From: Planctomycetota bacterium
GTDB taxonomy: Bacteria; Planctomycetota; UBA1135; GCA-002686595
Direction of reading: 5' to 3'
Length of the DNA stretch: 40,496 bases
Assembly (NCBI GenBank): GCA_002686595.1
Contig: NYXZ01000090.1
Coordinates: 1-40,496, forward strand
A program made the translations under genes and the position numbers. Positions 1 to 8,392 of this stretch are shown one piece after another (position 1 is the stretch's first letter; the number at the start of each line of letters is the position of its first letter). The notes beneath the pieces are model-generated. The model was given only the letters and a program-made list of their open reading frames with translations, was not told where the DNA came from and made no database searches.

Positions 1-779
1 CCGTTGAAGTCACCGGCCACCACACCCAGGCCATTGCCGCGGGCCTCGCCCAGACCCCTGGGGACCGTCACATCGGCGAAAGCACCTCCACCGAGGTTCT
101 CGTAAAGCGTGTCCCGCGCCGGCGCCTCGTAGACTTTCGGATTGCAGTAGTCCGGTTGACCGGTCGGATCAAAACACTCCAACTCGTCAGCGATACTCCA
201 GTCCACGTAGTTGGCGACAAATAGGTCCAGATCACCATCGACGTCGTAATCGACAAAGGCGGCGCTCGTTCCCCAGCGTGCATCGGCCACTCCCGCGACC
301 TCGGCCACATCCTCAAAGTGCCCGCTTCCGTCGTTGCGCAACAGCTGATTCGGCCCAACACAGGTCACATACAAATCCTGATCCCCATCGCCATCATAGT
401 CCGCGCAGGCTACGCCCATCCCATAACCAGCGGCGCCCACCCCACGCCCGGCCGACACATCGCTGAAGCGTCCCCGGCCGTCATTCTCAAAGAGGCCGTG
501 GCTGGCGCCACCGTTTTCGTGCAGGCTGCCGCTCTGGACGGCGAAGGCATCGAGATCACCATCGCCATCCATGTCAAAGAGGGCAACCCCCCCGCCCATC
601 AACTCGGGGAAGAGGAAGCGCTCGCGATGACCTGAGCGATGGTTAAAAGTCAGGCCCCGCTCGGCCGCCTCCTCGCTGAACCAGGGGCGTGGCGACTCGC
701 TGGGCGCTTCAGCGGGGCCGCCTCCGCCGCCACAGGATGCGAGCAGCACCAGCACATGCACTCCAGGCCTACGGTTCAT
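1..779 (-). CDS. FG-GAP/VCBS-repeat lipoprotein (3' end cut by window edge)
   Basis: The frame is open from an ATG at 779 to the left edge, about 259 codons, so the C-terminus is missing. The N-terminus has basic residues, a hydrophobic run and a lipobox-like LLASC followed by glycines, so a lipoprotein is predicted. After that come at least three calcium-binding-like FG-GAP/VCBS motifs (DMDGDGDLD, DYDGDGDQD, DYDVDGDLD) and a partial fourth at the edge, alternating with 'L.N.G.G.F.DV' segments. This layout is typical of CRTAC1/UnbV-type proteins, which usually carry an ASPIC/UnbV domain at the C-terminus; that part is off the window and unconfirmed. The start codon overlaps the stop of the upstream TPR gene (ATGA), so the two are probably translationally coupled. 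An extracytoplasmic beta-propeller acting in binding or assembly is inferred; the substrate is unknown. Confidence 0.85.
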   Translation of the reverse strand, partial: MNRRPGVHVLVLLASCGGGGGPAEAPSESPRPWFSEEAAERGLTFNHRSGHRERFLFPELMGGGVALFDMDGDGDLDAFAVQSGSLHENGGASHGLFENDGRGRFSDVSAGRGVGAAGYGMGVACADYDGDGDQDLYVTCVGPNQLLRNDGSGHFEDVAEVAGVADARWGTSAAFVDYDVDGDLDLFVANYVDWSIADELECFDPTGQPDYCNPKVYEAPARDTLYENLGGGAFADVTVPRGLGEARGNGLGVVAGDFN

Positions 780-2239
780 CGCTCCCCTCCCTGTGTTCGC
801 TCCGCCGGCATTGGCCCGCCCATGGCATTCAAGGATGGCAACAACGGGTGTTGCGGGTCGAGGGCCCTCAAGCGGCCGAGGGCCTCCAGCCCCAGAGCTC
901 GCCCATCACCATCTTCCAACAAAATCAGCGCACAACCGGCCCAGGCATCTCCGCAGCCTTCGTCGTGAGCCACCGCGCGCCGAAATCTCTCCAATGAGTC
1001 GCTGGGTCGCCCGAGCTCGATCAACGCCTTGCCAGCCGCCACCTCCAGTTGCGCCTGCTCGACGCCCCCGGCGCTAGCCGCCTGGCAAGCCGCCAACACC
1101 GCTGCGAAACGCCCCAGCTCCAGGAGCAGCTCCGTCCTGGCCAGGTGGGCCGCTGCCAAGCTAGCGTCCACAACCACCGCCCGTTCGAGAGCCACCAGAG
1201 CGCCTTCCCTATCCCCGGCCTCTGCTCGAGCCGCGGCCACCGCCAGCCACAGCTCGCCGTCATCCGGTTCCAGCTCCGCCGCAGCCCACATGGATTGCGC
1301 GGCATCTTGCCAACGCCCCGCCAAGCCATAGGCACGCCCGAGGCGCCGGTACAGGCGCGGCTCATCGCGTTCACTCTCCAACTGGCCTTCGAGCAACTCG
1401 ATGGCTTGTGCTATACGTCCCCCCTTCAACATGCGGTCGGCTCGCATCAAGATCGCCGACCCCCCGACCTTGTAGTCGGCCAGCTCGCGCTGCCAGGGAT
1501 CACTACCCCCCGGCCGTGCACCGGAGTAGCCCGAGCCACGCACCTCTTCGGCGCGCCCCAAGCGCGTCAAGGCCAAGGCCTCTAGGCGCGCCGCGAAGAT
1601 GCGCGCACCGCGAGACATGCCTTCCGCCGCGGGCCCGGCAGCGGCCTTGCCCAGGAGCCGCAGAGCCTCTTCTGCATTCCCCAGTTCCAACTGCACCTGC
1701 ACAAGCCCCAACTCAGCGCTCATGTCCTTCGAATCGAGTTCCAGCGCCCGCTCAAAACCCGCCCGCGCCTCTTCAGCGCGCCCCAAGTCAACCAGGAAGC
1801 GCGCCCGTCGCCGATGGCCGGGACCGTAGTCGGGGGCCAAGGCCGAAGTTTGCCCAAAGGCCGTCAGGGCTCCTTCCACTTTTCCGTCCCGGGCTCGTGA
1901 AATGGCCAGCCGGTACCAGATCTTGGGGTCGTCGGCATCCAGCAGATTGGCCTGTTCAAAGCAAGGACCAGCGTAGTCATGCATGGCGTGGGCCTCGTAG
2001 ACCATGCCGAGGCGCACCCAGTTCCGGGCCTCCGCAGGTCGGGCGCGAACCTCGTCTGCGGCCTCGCGGCAGGCCGCCTGGAGCGCTTGGTCAAATCCCT
2101 CGAAGCTCGGCGGCGCAGGAATGGACAGTTCCTTCAGATCCCCACCGCCCCCAGCTGCGCCCTCCCCACAACCCAGCAGCAGGACCAGGCAAGTGAGCGC
2201 CCCCCCCAGGGGTTTTCGATGCAGCTTGTTCGGGGCCAT
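776..2239 (-). CDS. TPR-repeat lipoprotein
   Basis: The protein has 487 residues. The N-terminus is a lipoprotein signal (LVLLLGC, Cys at about residue 24) followed by a glycine-rich linker. The rest is helical tetratricopeptide repeats recognisable by the spacing of W/L-G-Y-A-P residues (for example 'NWVRLGMVYEAH', 'AELGLVQVQLELGNAEEAL', 'LYRRLGRAYGLAGRWQDA'). TPR domains are protein-interaction scaffolds. The stop codon overlaps the start of the FG-GAP lipoprotein, so the two probably work together on the same face of the envelope, the TPR protein as docking partner. An upstream hairpin at 2257-2285 separates it from the sigma/VWA operon. The exact number of repeats was not determined and no enzyme domain was seen. 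Confidence 0.85.
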   Translation of the reverse strand: MAPNKLHRKPLGGALTCLVLLLGCGEGAAGGGGDLKELSIPAPPSFEGFDQALQAACREAADEVRARPAEARNWVRLGMVYEAHAMHDYAGPCFEQANLLDADDPKIWYRLAISRARDGKVEGALTAFGQTSALAPDYGPGHRRRARFLVDLGRAEEARAGFERALELDSKDMSAELGLVQVQLELGNAEEALRLLGKAAAGPAAEGMSRGARIFAARLEALALTRLGRAEEVRGSGYSGARPGGSDPWQRELADYKVGGSAILMRADRMLKGGRIAQAIELLEGQLESERDEPRLYRRLGRAYGLAGRWQDAAQSMWAAAELEPDDGELWLAVAAARAEAGDREGALVALERAVVVDASLAAAHLARTELLLELGRFAAVLAACQAASAGGVEQAQLEVAAGKALIELGRPSDSLERFRRAVAHDEGCGDAWAGCALILLEDGDGRALGLEALGRLRALDPQHPLLPSLNAMGGPMPAERTQGGER

Positions 2240-2249
2240 CGCCTCAATA

Positions 2250-2285
2250 TAGAAAGCGGCCCCGGCTCTGCGAGAACCGGGGCCG
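2250..2285 (-). terminator. Hairpin terminator of the sigma/VWA operon
   Basis: There is a perfect 9-bp stem (2257-2265 with 2277-2285, CGGCCCCGG/CCGGGGCCG) with an 11-nt loop. On the minus strand it is followed by a T-containing stretch (GCTTTCTATATT). It lies 38 bp beyond the stop of the VWA gene and upstream of the TPR gene, so it fits a Rho-independent terminator between two minus-strand operons. The T-run is imperfect. Confidence 0.6.
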
Positions 2286-2323
2286 GTTTCGTGCCACTCC
2301 TGGCCACCTTGTGGGCTCAGCCG

Positions 2324-5053
2324 TTATTGGAAGAGCTCGCTCGAAATCGCCTGGCGGATGCCCTCCTCCAGCTCCGGCCGCGCCCGCCGCAGGCTAGCTA
2401 GCTCTGCCTCAGCCACCTCGGATTCACCTGCGAGTTCCAACTCCGCCTCACGCAGGTGGCTTTCACGATAGGATTCGATGGCGGCTTCGAGGGGGCCAAC
2501 CACTGCCGGCGACTTGGCGAGCGCCTGGCGGGCCTGGGCGCAAAGCGCCAAGAACTCCGTAACATCTGGGTCGCCGACCTCCCCTTCCAGGGCCCGGCCC
2601 TCTTCCAGCAGGGTCTCCCAGGAATCGCCCCGGGCATGGGTGCTACGCCGCAAATACTCCGCCAACTGGGCCACCAGAACACCTCGGCGGTAGCCCTTGC
2701 TCGCGGCCCGGAAGGAGCCCGCCGCATCCCGGCTGTAGACCTCTTGGGCGATTTCGGTCACGCGCAGAGCCCCCGTGTCACCGGCATCCTTGGGTGTCTT
2801 CCAACGCAGGTTCACCGTGGCCAGGGCGCCCGCAGGACTCCCCGAAGGCAGCTCGAGCTCGTAGAGAGCCACGACCTGGTGGCCCGCGCCCACCTCGCCG
2901 GCATCAACCGCATCATTGCGGAAGTCAGCGTCGGCAATGGCCCGGTTCTCGTAGCCGAGCAGGCGATAGCGCTTGACCTGCAGCGCGTCGAATTCCACTT
3001 GGATTTTCACGTCCCGCGCAATCGCCTCGAATGTTCCCGTGAAGTTCTCCACCAGGGCGCGGCGGGCCTCCTTGGGCGAGTCGATGTAGTTGCACACCCC
3101 GTCACCCTTGTCGGCCAACTGCTCCAGGAAGTTGTCATTGACGCCCCCCATGCCCACGCCGATCGTGTTCAGGAGTATGCCCTGCTCGCGGTAGCTGCTG
3201 ATATCCGCATTGATGCGGTCCTGGTCGGTTTGGCCCATGTTGGCCATTCCGTCCGAAAGAAACACAACACGGTTCGAGGCCTGGGAATCCAGGTTGGCGA
3301 GGGCCACGCTGAAGCCTTTCTTGAGGCCCTTCTCCGCATCCGTGCCGCCACCCGGGGAAAGCGCGAGCAACGCGTTTTCAATCAGGCCACGGTGCACAGC
3401 GGAAGTGCGCGGCAGCACTTCATTGGCTTCCTTGTTGAAACTGACAATGCTCACCGAATCGATGCCCTCTAGGCGCTGGAGCAGTTGACGGAGAGCCTTC
3501 TTGACCATCTCGAGGCGCCCGCCGCTGCGCATGGAACCGGAAGTGTCGACAACAAAGGTAAGCGCCACTGGCTTGCGCTCGTAATCGGCCACTTCGCGCC
3601 CGCGTACGGCCACGCGCAACAGCCAACGATCTTCGCGTCCTCCGAAAAGGCTCGGAGCCAGTTCGGTTTGAATGGCAAAGGGCACGCCAACGGGGGCTGG
3701 CACATCGGGCTTGAAGTAGTTGAGAAACTCCTCCGTGCGGATTTGCGCCCGTTCCGGCAACTTGCCTTCCATCAGCGTCCGGCGCGCCAGGGCGTAGCTG
3801 GCCGTGTCCACATCCACTGAAAAAGTCGACAGGTTGTCCAGCTGCGTGCTTTCAAAGGCATTGTCGCCCCAGAAGCGGAAGTACATATCGCTGGGCTTCT
3901 CATTCGGCATGCGCATGCAGGTATGAAAAACCTGCTCGGCACGTTCACCGACTATGGCCGAGCGCTCGGCGGCAGTCAGGGCACCCTCCCTAGTGCTGTC
4001 CGTTTCACCCTCTGGCTCGCTCAGGTATCCCAGGGATTCGAGTTTCTCTTTCTTGTCGTCCTGCAAACGGAGACCATCAAAGTCAGCGCCTGCTTCCTCG
4101 GAGCTGCCACCCTCATAAGCAGCTCGATTGGGACGTGCGGTTGCGGTGGCGATGATTGCACCCATATCCCCGCTAGCGGATGCGATGGGTTTCCGCGCCA
4201 TGGCCCGCTCAACGCCTCCAACTGCACGGCCGGCAGATAAGGTGGCGGCTCCCCCACCGCGCCCACCATACTTATTCCCCGCTCCGCCGCCCAGGCCAAG
4301 CGCTACTGTTTGGTTTGGCGTTGCCGGCGCGGGGCTTCCCGGCGTTGCCGGGCCTGCTGCGCCGGGACCGCGGTAGACAATACCGCCACGGCTCAGTTCT
4401 CCACCGGCGGTGGGTGAAGTGCTGACACCGGACATCAGGCCCTTAACCGCAGTTGCACCCGCAGGAGGAGCGGATGTGGCGGCCGAGGAGCCTTCCCTGA
4501 TTGCAATCTCCTCGGCAACAACTTGTTCCTGCACCTGTCTTTCGCGCTTGGCACTCAACGCCGGATTGTCCTGAGGGGCGTTTGTATCTCCAGGGCCGCG
4601 ATACAGTCCGCCTGATGTACGCTGCTGCTTGGCGTCCGTGACCGCAGCCACCAACTCATCCTTCTCAACCACCGTTGCCAAATCAGTGCCGCCACGGTGG
4701 ACATGGTCATCCGCGGGCTGGACTCCCCCCACTTCCCGGTAGACCGCCCAGGCCCCTAGGGTCAGGAACAGAACGGCTGCCGCCTTGAGCCTGATGCCCC
4801 ATCCCGTACTTCCACCAGCGCCGGGAGCGCTGCGAGCCAAGACCGCCTCGGCCGTGCCTTCAGCCAGGTGTGGTTCGTCACCGAGTTGCTCTGTAACCAG
4901 GGAGATCGTCGCCATCAAACGGTCGCGCTCCGTGCGCAACTGCTCAGATTCCTCCAGGGCCTGCGCCACCTGGCGGGCCTCTTCCGGCGTGGTTTCCCCC
5001 AGGAGGTCCGCCACCAACAGTTGATGCATGTCCTTGTTCGGTTGCTCGTTCAT
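2324..5053 (-). CDS. Membrane VWA-domain (YfbK-type) protein with cytoplasmic anti-sigma-like N-terminus
   Basis: The protein has 909 residues. Residues 1-85 are a charged helical cytoplasmic region, about 88-103 form one TM segment, and 105-380 are a Gly/Ala/Pro-rich linker with two YRGPG motifs. Residues about 385-460 match the conserved segment preceding VWA in YfbK proteins (FWGDNAFESTQLDNLSTF). Residues about 495-670 form a von Willebrand A domain with the MIDAS motif DTSGSMRSGG at 503 and the GGTDAEKG and SDGMANMG segments. A C-terminal YfbK-type region follows. The start has a good Shine-Dalgarno (GGAG, 8 nt upstream) and overlaps the stop of the ECF sigma gene by ATGA. The pairing and topology suggest that the N-terminus regulates that sigma factor while the VWA domain senses something outside. 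No zinc-type HxxxCxxC motif is visible, so the anti-sigma role is inference. Confidence 0.85.
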   Translation of the reverse strand: MNEQPNKDMHQLLVADLLGETTPEEARQVAQALEESEQLRTERDRLMATISLVTEQLGDEPHLAEGTAEAVLARSAPGAGGSTGWGIRLKAAAVLFLTLGAWAVYREVGGVQPADDHVHRGGTDLATVVEKDELVAAVTDAKQQRTSGGLYRGPGDTNAPQDNPALSAKRERQVQEQVVAEEIAIREGSSAATSAPPAGATAVKGLMSGVSTSPTAGGELSRGGIVYRGPGAAGPATPGSPAPATPNQTVALGLGGGAGNKYGGRGGGAATLSAGRAVGGVERAMARKPIASASGDMGAIIATATARPNRAAYEGGSSEEAGADFDGLRLQDDKKEKLESLGYLSEPEGETDSTREGALTAAERSAIVGERAEQVFHTCMRMPNEKPSDMYFRFWGDNAFESTQLDNLSTFSVDVDTASYALARRTLMEGKLPERAQIRTEEFLNYFKPDVPAPVGVPFAIQTELAPSLFGGREDRWLLRVAVRGREVADYERKPVALTFVVDTSGSMRSGGRLEMVKKALRQLLQRLEGIDSVSIVSFNKEANEVLPRTSAVHRGLIENALLALSPGGGTDAEKGLKKGFSVALANLDSQASNRVVFLSDGMANMGQTDQDRINADISSYREQGILLNTIGVGMGGVNDNFLEQLADKGDGVCNYIDSPKEARRALVENFTGTFEAIARDVKIQVEFDALQVKRYRLLGYENRAIADADFRNDAVDAGEVGAGHQVVALYELELPSGSPAGALATVNLRWKTPKDAGDTGALRVTEIAQEVYSRDAAGSFRAASKGYRRGVLVAQLAEYLRRSTHARGDSWETLLEEGRALEGEVGDPDVTEFLALCAQARQALAKSPAVVGPLEAAIESYRESHLREAELELAGESEVAEAELASLRRARPELEEGIRQAISSELFQ

Positions 5054-5703
5054 CGTTTTTCTCCGTGGGCCTGGCCCGGAATCTGGTTGGTCCCGCCCAC
5101 CGCGGGGGAGGCGCCGGCGGGAATTGCACCCAAGCCCAGCATTGGTTCAAGAGTCAGACTGAGGGCGGTCAGTCCAGTCGAAATAAGCCAGCCGATCGTC
5201 CCCCTCTTCTTGCCTGTAATCTCCGCGATCTCGGTATAGGTTCGCTCCCCCAAGAGACGCAGAGTGAGCACTTCCCTTTGATCCTGGGGCAAGCCGGCCA
5301 TGGCGTCCTTGACCGCCCGCCGCGTATCCCGGCCCTCCACGCGCTCCAACCCACCGCTGATACTCTCAGCGGCGGCGGCCTCCCGTTCGCGGTGGCGACG
5401 ACTTCCTTCAGATCTGAGTGTGTCCATACAGCAATTCCTGGTGACCTTGTGTAGCCATGACGAGAGCACTGAACGCTCGGCATCCCCATTTCCCAGCACG
5501 CCCGCCGGCAACTCTGGAGGAGACTTGGCCAGGCGCAGGAGCGCCTCCTGAACCGCATCTTCCCAGGGGCCGCCCTCGCCCAAAAGTGCCTGGGCATGGC
5601 GCGCCAGGGGGCCCTGGTGGGCCATTACGAGGGCGCTGAACGCGGCGTTATCGCCGGCGCGCCAGGCGCCAAGGAGCTCTCCATCCGTTCGTGCTGACAT
5701 CAT
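5050..5703 (-). CDS. ECF-type RNA polymerase sigma factor
   Basis: The protein has 217 residues. A sigma-2 region lies at about residues 10-100 (core-binding 'WEDAVQEALLRLAKSP', then 'LSSWLHKVTRNCCMDTLRS'). A sigma-4 helix-turn-helix lies at about 130-185 (LPQDQREVLTLRLLGE, then TYTEIAEITGKKRGTI). The region expected to be the recognition helix reads GTIGWLISTGL rather than the common GTVKSRLxRA, which marks a divergent ECF subgroup. About 30 Gly/Ala/Pro-rich residues follow sigma-4. It heads a two-gene operon with the VWA membrane protein (ATGA overlap). Two consecutive ATG codons stand at the start, at 5703 and 5700; neither has a strong Shine-Dalgarno. Target promoters are unknown. Confidence 0.9.
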   Translation of the reverse strand: MMSARTDGELLGAWRAGDNAAFSALVMAHQGPLARHAQALLGEGGPWEDAVQEALLRLAKSPPELPAGVLGNGDAERSVLSSWLHKVTRNCCMDTLRSEGSRRHREREAAAAESISGGLERVEGRDTRRAVKDAMAGLPQDQREVLTLRLLGERTYTEIAEITGKKRGTIGWLISTGLTALSLTLEPMLGLGAIPAGASPAVGGTNQIPGQAHGEKR

Positions 5704-5760
5704 GCAAATACCATTTCATGTTCAAAACGCCTGGCCCGCTGTCTTTCTTGGCGCTTATCT

Positions 5761-5793
5761 AAAAAAGCCGGGAGACCCAACGGATCTCCCGGC
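5761..5793 (-). terminator. Intrinsic terminator of the SPFH gene pair
   Basis: There is a perfect 9-bp stem (5767-5775 with 5785-5793, GCCGGGAGA/TCTCCCGGC) with a 9-nt loop, followed on the minus strand by six T residues. It lies 25 bp past the stop of the second SPFH gene. This is the most canonical intrinsic terminator in the window. Confidence 0.9.
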
Positions 5794-5818
5794 TCAGAGT
5801 TCACCACAGGTGGGGCTC

Positions 5819-6895
5819 TCAGGGCGTTTCTGGCTCTCCTATTAGGATCTCCACCAGTTTTTGCAGTTCGATGATAGTCGGCACGCTGGGATCGTTTGAG
5901 TTGAGCGTCACAGAGTCAATCTGGAGGTTTCGGGCGGCCTCAATGCCCAGGAAAATACGCCCGCCCCGAGTGTCTAGGGCCACATTCCTCAATTCGTTGC
6001 GCAGGGCTTCCGCCTTGGCCATGGCCAACTCGCCGGTGGCCAAGAGCTTCAGATAATCCCTGTCCGCTTCTGCGCGGGTGGTTTCATCATAGACCCGGGC
6101 CTCCGCCATGACCCTCGCCATGGCCACCTCGTTATTGGAAGACATGGTCTGTAGAGCCTTGTCCCACTCGGCACGATTGGTCTTCACCATGGCCTCGGTC
6201 TGCTTTTCAATGGTTCCCGTGACCTGCAGCTGTTCCTCAACCGCCTGCTTGGCCGGGGCCAGCTTGGCAAGTTGGCGCGTCAACTGCTTCTTCTGCAGCT
6301 TGTCCTCGTATTCCGGCGGGAAGCGCACGGCGCGGATCAGAATCGTCTCCGGCGTCACATGGAAGGCCGACATGGCCTCGGCCAAGACCGGCAGAATATT
6401 CTGCGCCCGCTGCATGCGGATCTCGGTGCTGACGAAGTCCTCCGGCGAGAGATGGGCCAATTCCTCACGCAGAACACCCTCCACGGTAGACTTGACACGA
6501 TCGTGGTAGGCCTCTTTCAAAGCGCCCTGCACGATCTTGTGCCCTTCACCGGGCGTGATGCGGTAGGTGACGGTGACATCCACCGCGGCCGTGTTGTTGT
6601 CCCGCGTCCGGATCTCAAGGCTCGGTTGCTCTTGGTGATTAAAGGAAGAGGGCCTGCGATCGCGGGAGAAAGTCACAAAGTGAGTGCGCTGGTCAAGGAA
6701 GTGCCAGCGGTGATAGCCGGTTATCCCCAGGTGATAGCCCATTTCGTGGTCCTGGCCGACGATGCCGCCGCCCCACATGTATTGCTTAACACCGATTGTG
6801 GCCGGAGGGACCTTTTCGGTCAGCATAACAGCCACCGCCACTGTGAGCAGGGTCACGCCGAAGACCGTCAGGAAAAGCTTAGCTGATGATTTCAT
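5819..6895 (-). CDS. SPFH/Band-7 family membrane protein (second of pair)
   Basis: The protein has 358 residues. One N-terminal membrane segment (LFLTVFGVTLLTVAVAVML, about residues 7-25) is followed by an SPFH/Band-7 domain ('GVKQYMWGGGIVGQDHEMGYHLG', 'VDVTVTYRIT', a 'LREELAHLSPEDFVS' segment). A long Ala/Glu-rich coiled coil spans about residues 200-310. Family members (prohibitin, stomatin, HflK/HflC, flotillin) form ring oligomers on the inner membrane and organise proteases or membrane microdomains. It starts two bases after the stop of the other SPFH gene, so a hetero-oligomer like HflK/HflC is plausible. It is not close enough to HflC for that symbol. The transcript ends at the hairpin at 5767-5793. 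Confidence 0.88.
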   Translation of the reverse strand: MKSSAKLFLTVFGVTLLTVAVAVMLTEKVPPATIGVKQYMWGGGIVGQDHEMGYHLGITGYHRWHFLDQRTHFVTFSRDRRPSSFNHQEQPSLEIRTRDNNTAAVDVTVTYRITPGEGHKIVQGALKEAYHDRVKSTVEGVLREELAHLSPEDFVSTEIRMQRAQNILPVLAEAMSAFHVTPETILIRAVRFPPEYEDKLQKKQLTRQLAKLAPAKQAVEEQLQVTGTIEKQTEAMVKTNRAEWDKALQTMSSNNEVAMARVMAEARVYDETTRAEADRDYLKLLATGELAMAKAEALRNELRNVALDTRGGRIFLGIEAARNLQIDSVTLNSNDPSVPTIIELQKLVEILIGEPETP

Positions 6896-6897
6896 AT

Positions 6898-8076
6898 CTA
6901 GCGTCCTCCATTAATCAGAGTCTCGTCCAGGCGCGCGCTCTCACTCGTGCGGTCAATGTGCTCCAGGCGTTTTGGTGCCGCATCTCGACTGTAGGGCAAG
7001 AAGACGAAGCGGATCTCCGCCAGTTTCTTCACCAGTGCTTCACGCACAATGATTTCTCCGCGCTCCTCAAGGGCCTGGGCCTTGGCCACCAGACCCTCGG
7101 CCTCCTTGCGGTACTGTTCTTCCAATCCCTCAGCGTCATTAACCTTGCGGACCTTGCTCGCTTGCCCTTCCGCCAAGCGCCCCAGGGAGTAGGCATCCGC
7201 CGTTTTCATGACTTGAATCGCCTCCTGCTCAATGCTCTTCAACTGGCGCGTCAAATCGCCCTCTAGGATTTCGCGCTCAATCTCCTTCTCCTTCTCCAAC
7301 TGCGCCAGGGCCTGTTCGCGTTCCTGAATCAACTGCTCCTTGTATGCTATCAAGCGTTCCACATCTTGGTCAGCCACTTTGCGGTCCTCGATGGCCTTCT
7401 CATAGGCATCGTCGAACTTGGGCTTGGGTGTCACGACCTGCATGATCTCGATGCCGTGGGGGCGTAGCAGCTCGTTCAGACGTTCCGTGCTGGCCACTCG
7501 GGCGGCGCGATAGGTCGCCGGATTGGCAACCTCCTCGGCCGAGTATTTTCCAAACTCATCGCGCAGGATCGAGCGGGCGTGGGCCTTGACCCAGGAATAC
7601 TTGAAACCATCGTCCGGGCCCGAATCATTCAAGATCATCTCACAGGAACTGGGCACGATCGCATATTGGATTTCCAGCGTCTCGAAGTGGAAGTTCGAGC
7701 CATCGTTGGCCCGCACCGTGAGCAGCGGCACATGGTTGTCGTGCAGAATTTTGGTGCCCTCCATCATGAATTTCTGTGGACTGCGATCCATGGGGAACAC
7801 ATCCATGATGAAGGGGATGTAGACCTGATAACCCGGTGAGGTGATCACCTCCGTATTGCCCGTGACGTAGTTCACACGGGTGGCCACTTCCTGGTCGGTG
7901 ACGTTGACCACGCCCAGGTTGCCCGTGGCCGCCATGCCGGCGCCGACGATCGCCAGCAGACAAAAGACAAGTCCAGCCAACAGCACAATGGGGTTGGGCA
8001 GCTGCGGCTTGCCCTGGTTTTCACCGCCCTTGGGCGGCCAACCTTCGGGTGCTCCGTCCACATCAACTGTCTTCAT
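6898..8076 (-). CDS. SPFH/Band-7 family membrane protein (first of pair)
   Basis: Read from the ATG at 8076 the protein has 392 residues. A short Pro/Gly-rich cytoplasmic head precedes one TM segment (IVLLAGLVFCLLAIVGAGM), then an SPFH domain ('VNYVTGNTEVITSPGYQVYIPF', 'ARSILRDEFGKYSAEEV', 'RPHGIEIMQVVT'). A long Glu/Gln/Lys-rich coiled coil follows from about residue 220. The frame is open upstream to an ATG at 8229, but that extension is Pro-rich and non-family-like, so 8076 (weak GAGAG Shine-Dalgarno) was chosen. Only two bases separate its stop from the next gene. The asymmetry of the pair, longer acidic coiled coil first and shorter protein second, resembles HflK/HflC in layout; the partner protease is not in the window. 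Confidence 0.85.
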   Translation of the reverse strand: MKTVDVDGAPEGWPPKGGENQGKPQLPNPIVLLAGLVFCLLAIVGAGMAATGNLGVVNVTDQEVATRVNYVTGNTEVITSPGYQVYIPFIMDVFPMDRSPQKFMMEGTKILHDNHVPLLTVRANDGSNFHFETLEIQYAIVPSSCEMILNDSGPDDGFKYSWVKAHARSILRDEFGKYSAEEVANPATYRAARVASTERLNELLRPHGIEIMQVVTPKPKFDDAYEKAIEDRKVADQDVERLIAYKEQLIQEREQALAQLEKEKEIEREILEGDLTRQLKSIEQEAIQVMKTADAYSLGRLAEGQASKVRKVNDAEGLEEQYRKEAEGLVAKAQALEERGEIIVREALVKKLAEIRFVFLPYSRDAAPKRLEHIDRTSESARLDETLINGGR

Positions 8077-8392
8077 GGGTGACTCTCTGGCTAGGGGTTG
8101 CTGACTGGCAGCTGGGGACACCGCCGGGATGGCGGGGAGGGGCAGAAGGATAACGAACCCGAGCTCAATCCGTGCCGGGGCAGACAGGATCTGCGTGTCC
8201 CCATACCCGGGGCGCCGGACCATATTCACCCCAATTGGGCAGGCCTCGGCTGTTGCGGAACACAGCTAGGAGCCAAGGGGATTGCGGCCACCCGGCGGCC
8301 GTCCCAGCCCGGCCCTTCTGGGGCCGAATCGAGCGGAACTCGGGCGGCGGATGAACCCCACTTGAGCCCTCCCATTGCGGCATAATGGCGCC
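8077..8392. other. Divergent intergenic region
   Basis: The 316 bp lie between the SPFH operon (-) and the arginase-family gene (+), so promoters for both directions must lie here. No confident -35/-10 pair, riboswitch or RNA gene was recognised. A TTG at 8375 and an ATG at 8229 could extend the flanking genes but were not preferred. Confidence 0.5.

Noticed and set aside
2456-3472. 338-codon plus-strand frame opposite the VWA gene
   Set aside because: It mirrors the codon bias of the VWA gene on the other strand and has no recognisable domain or start signal.
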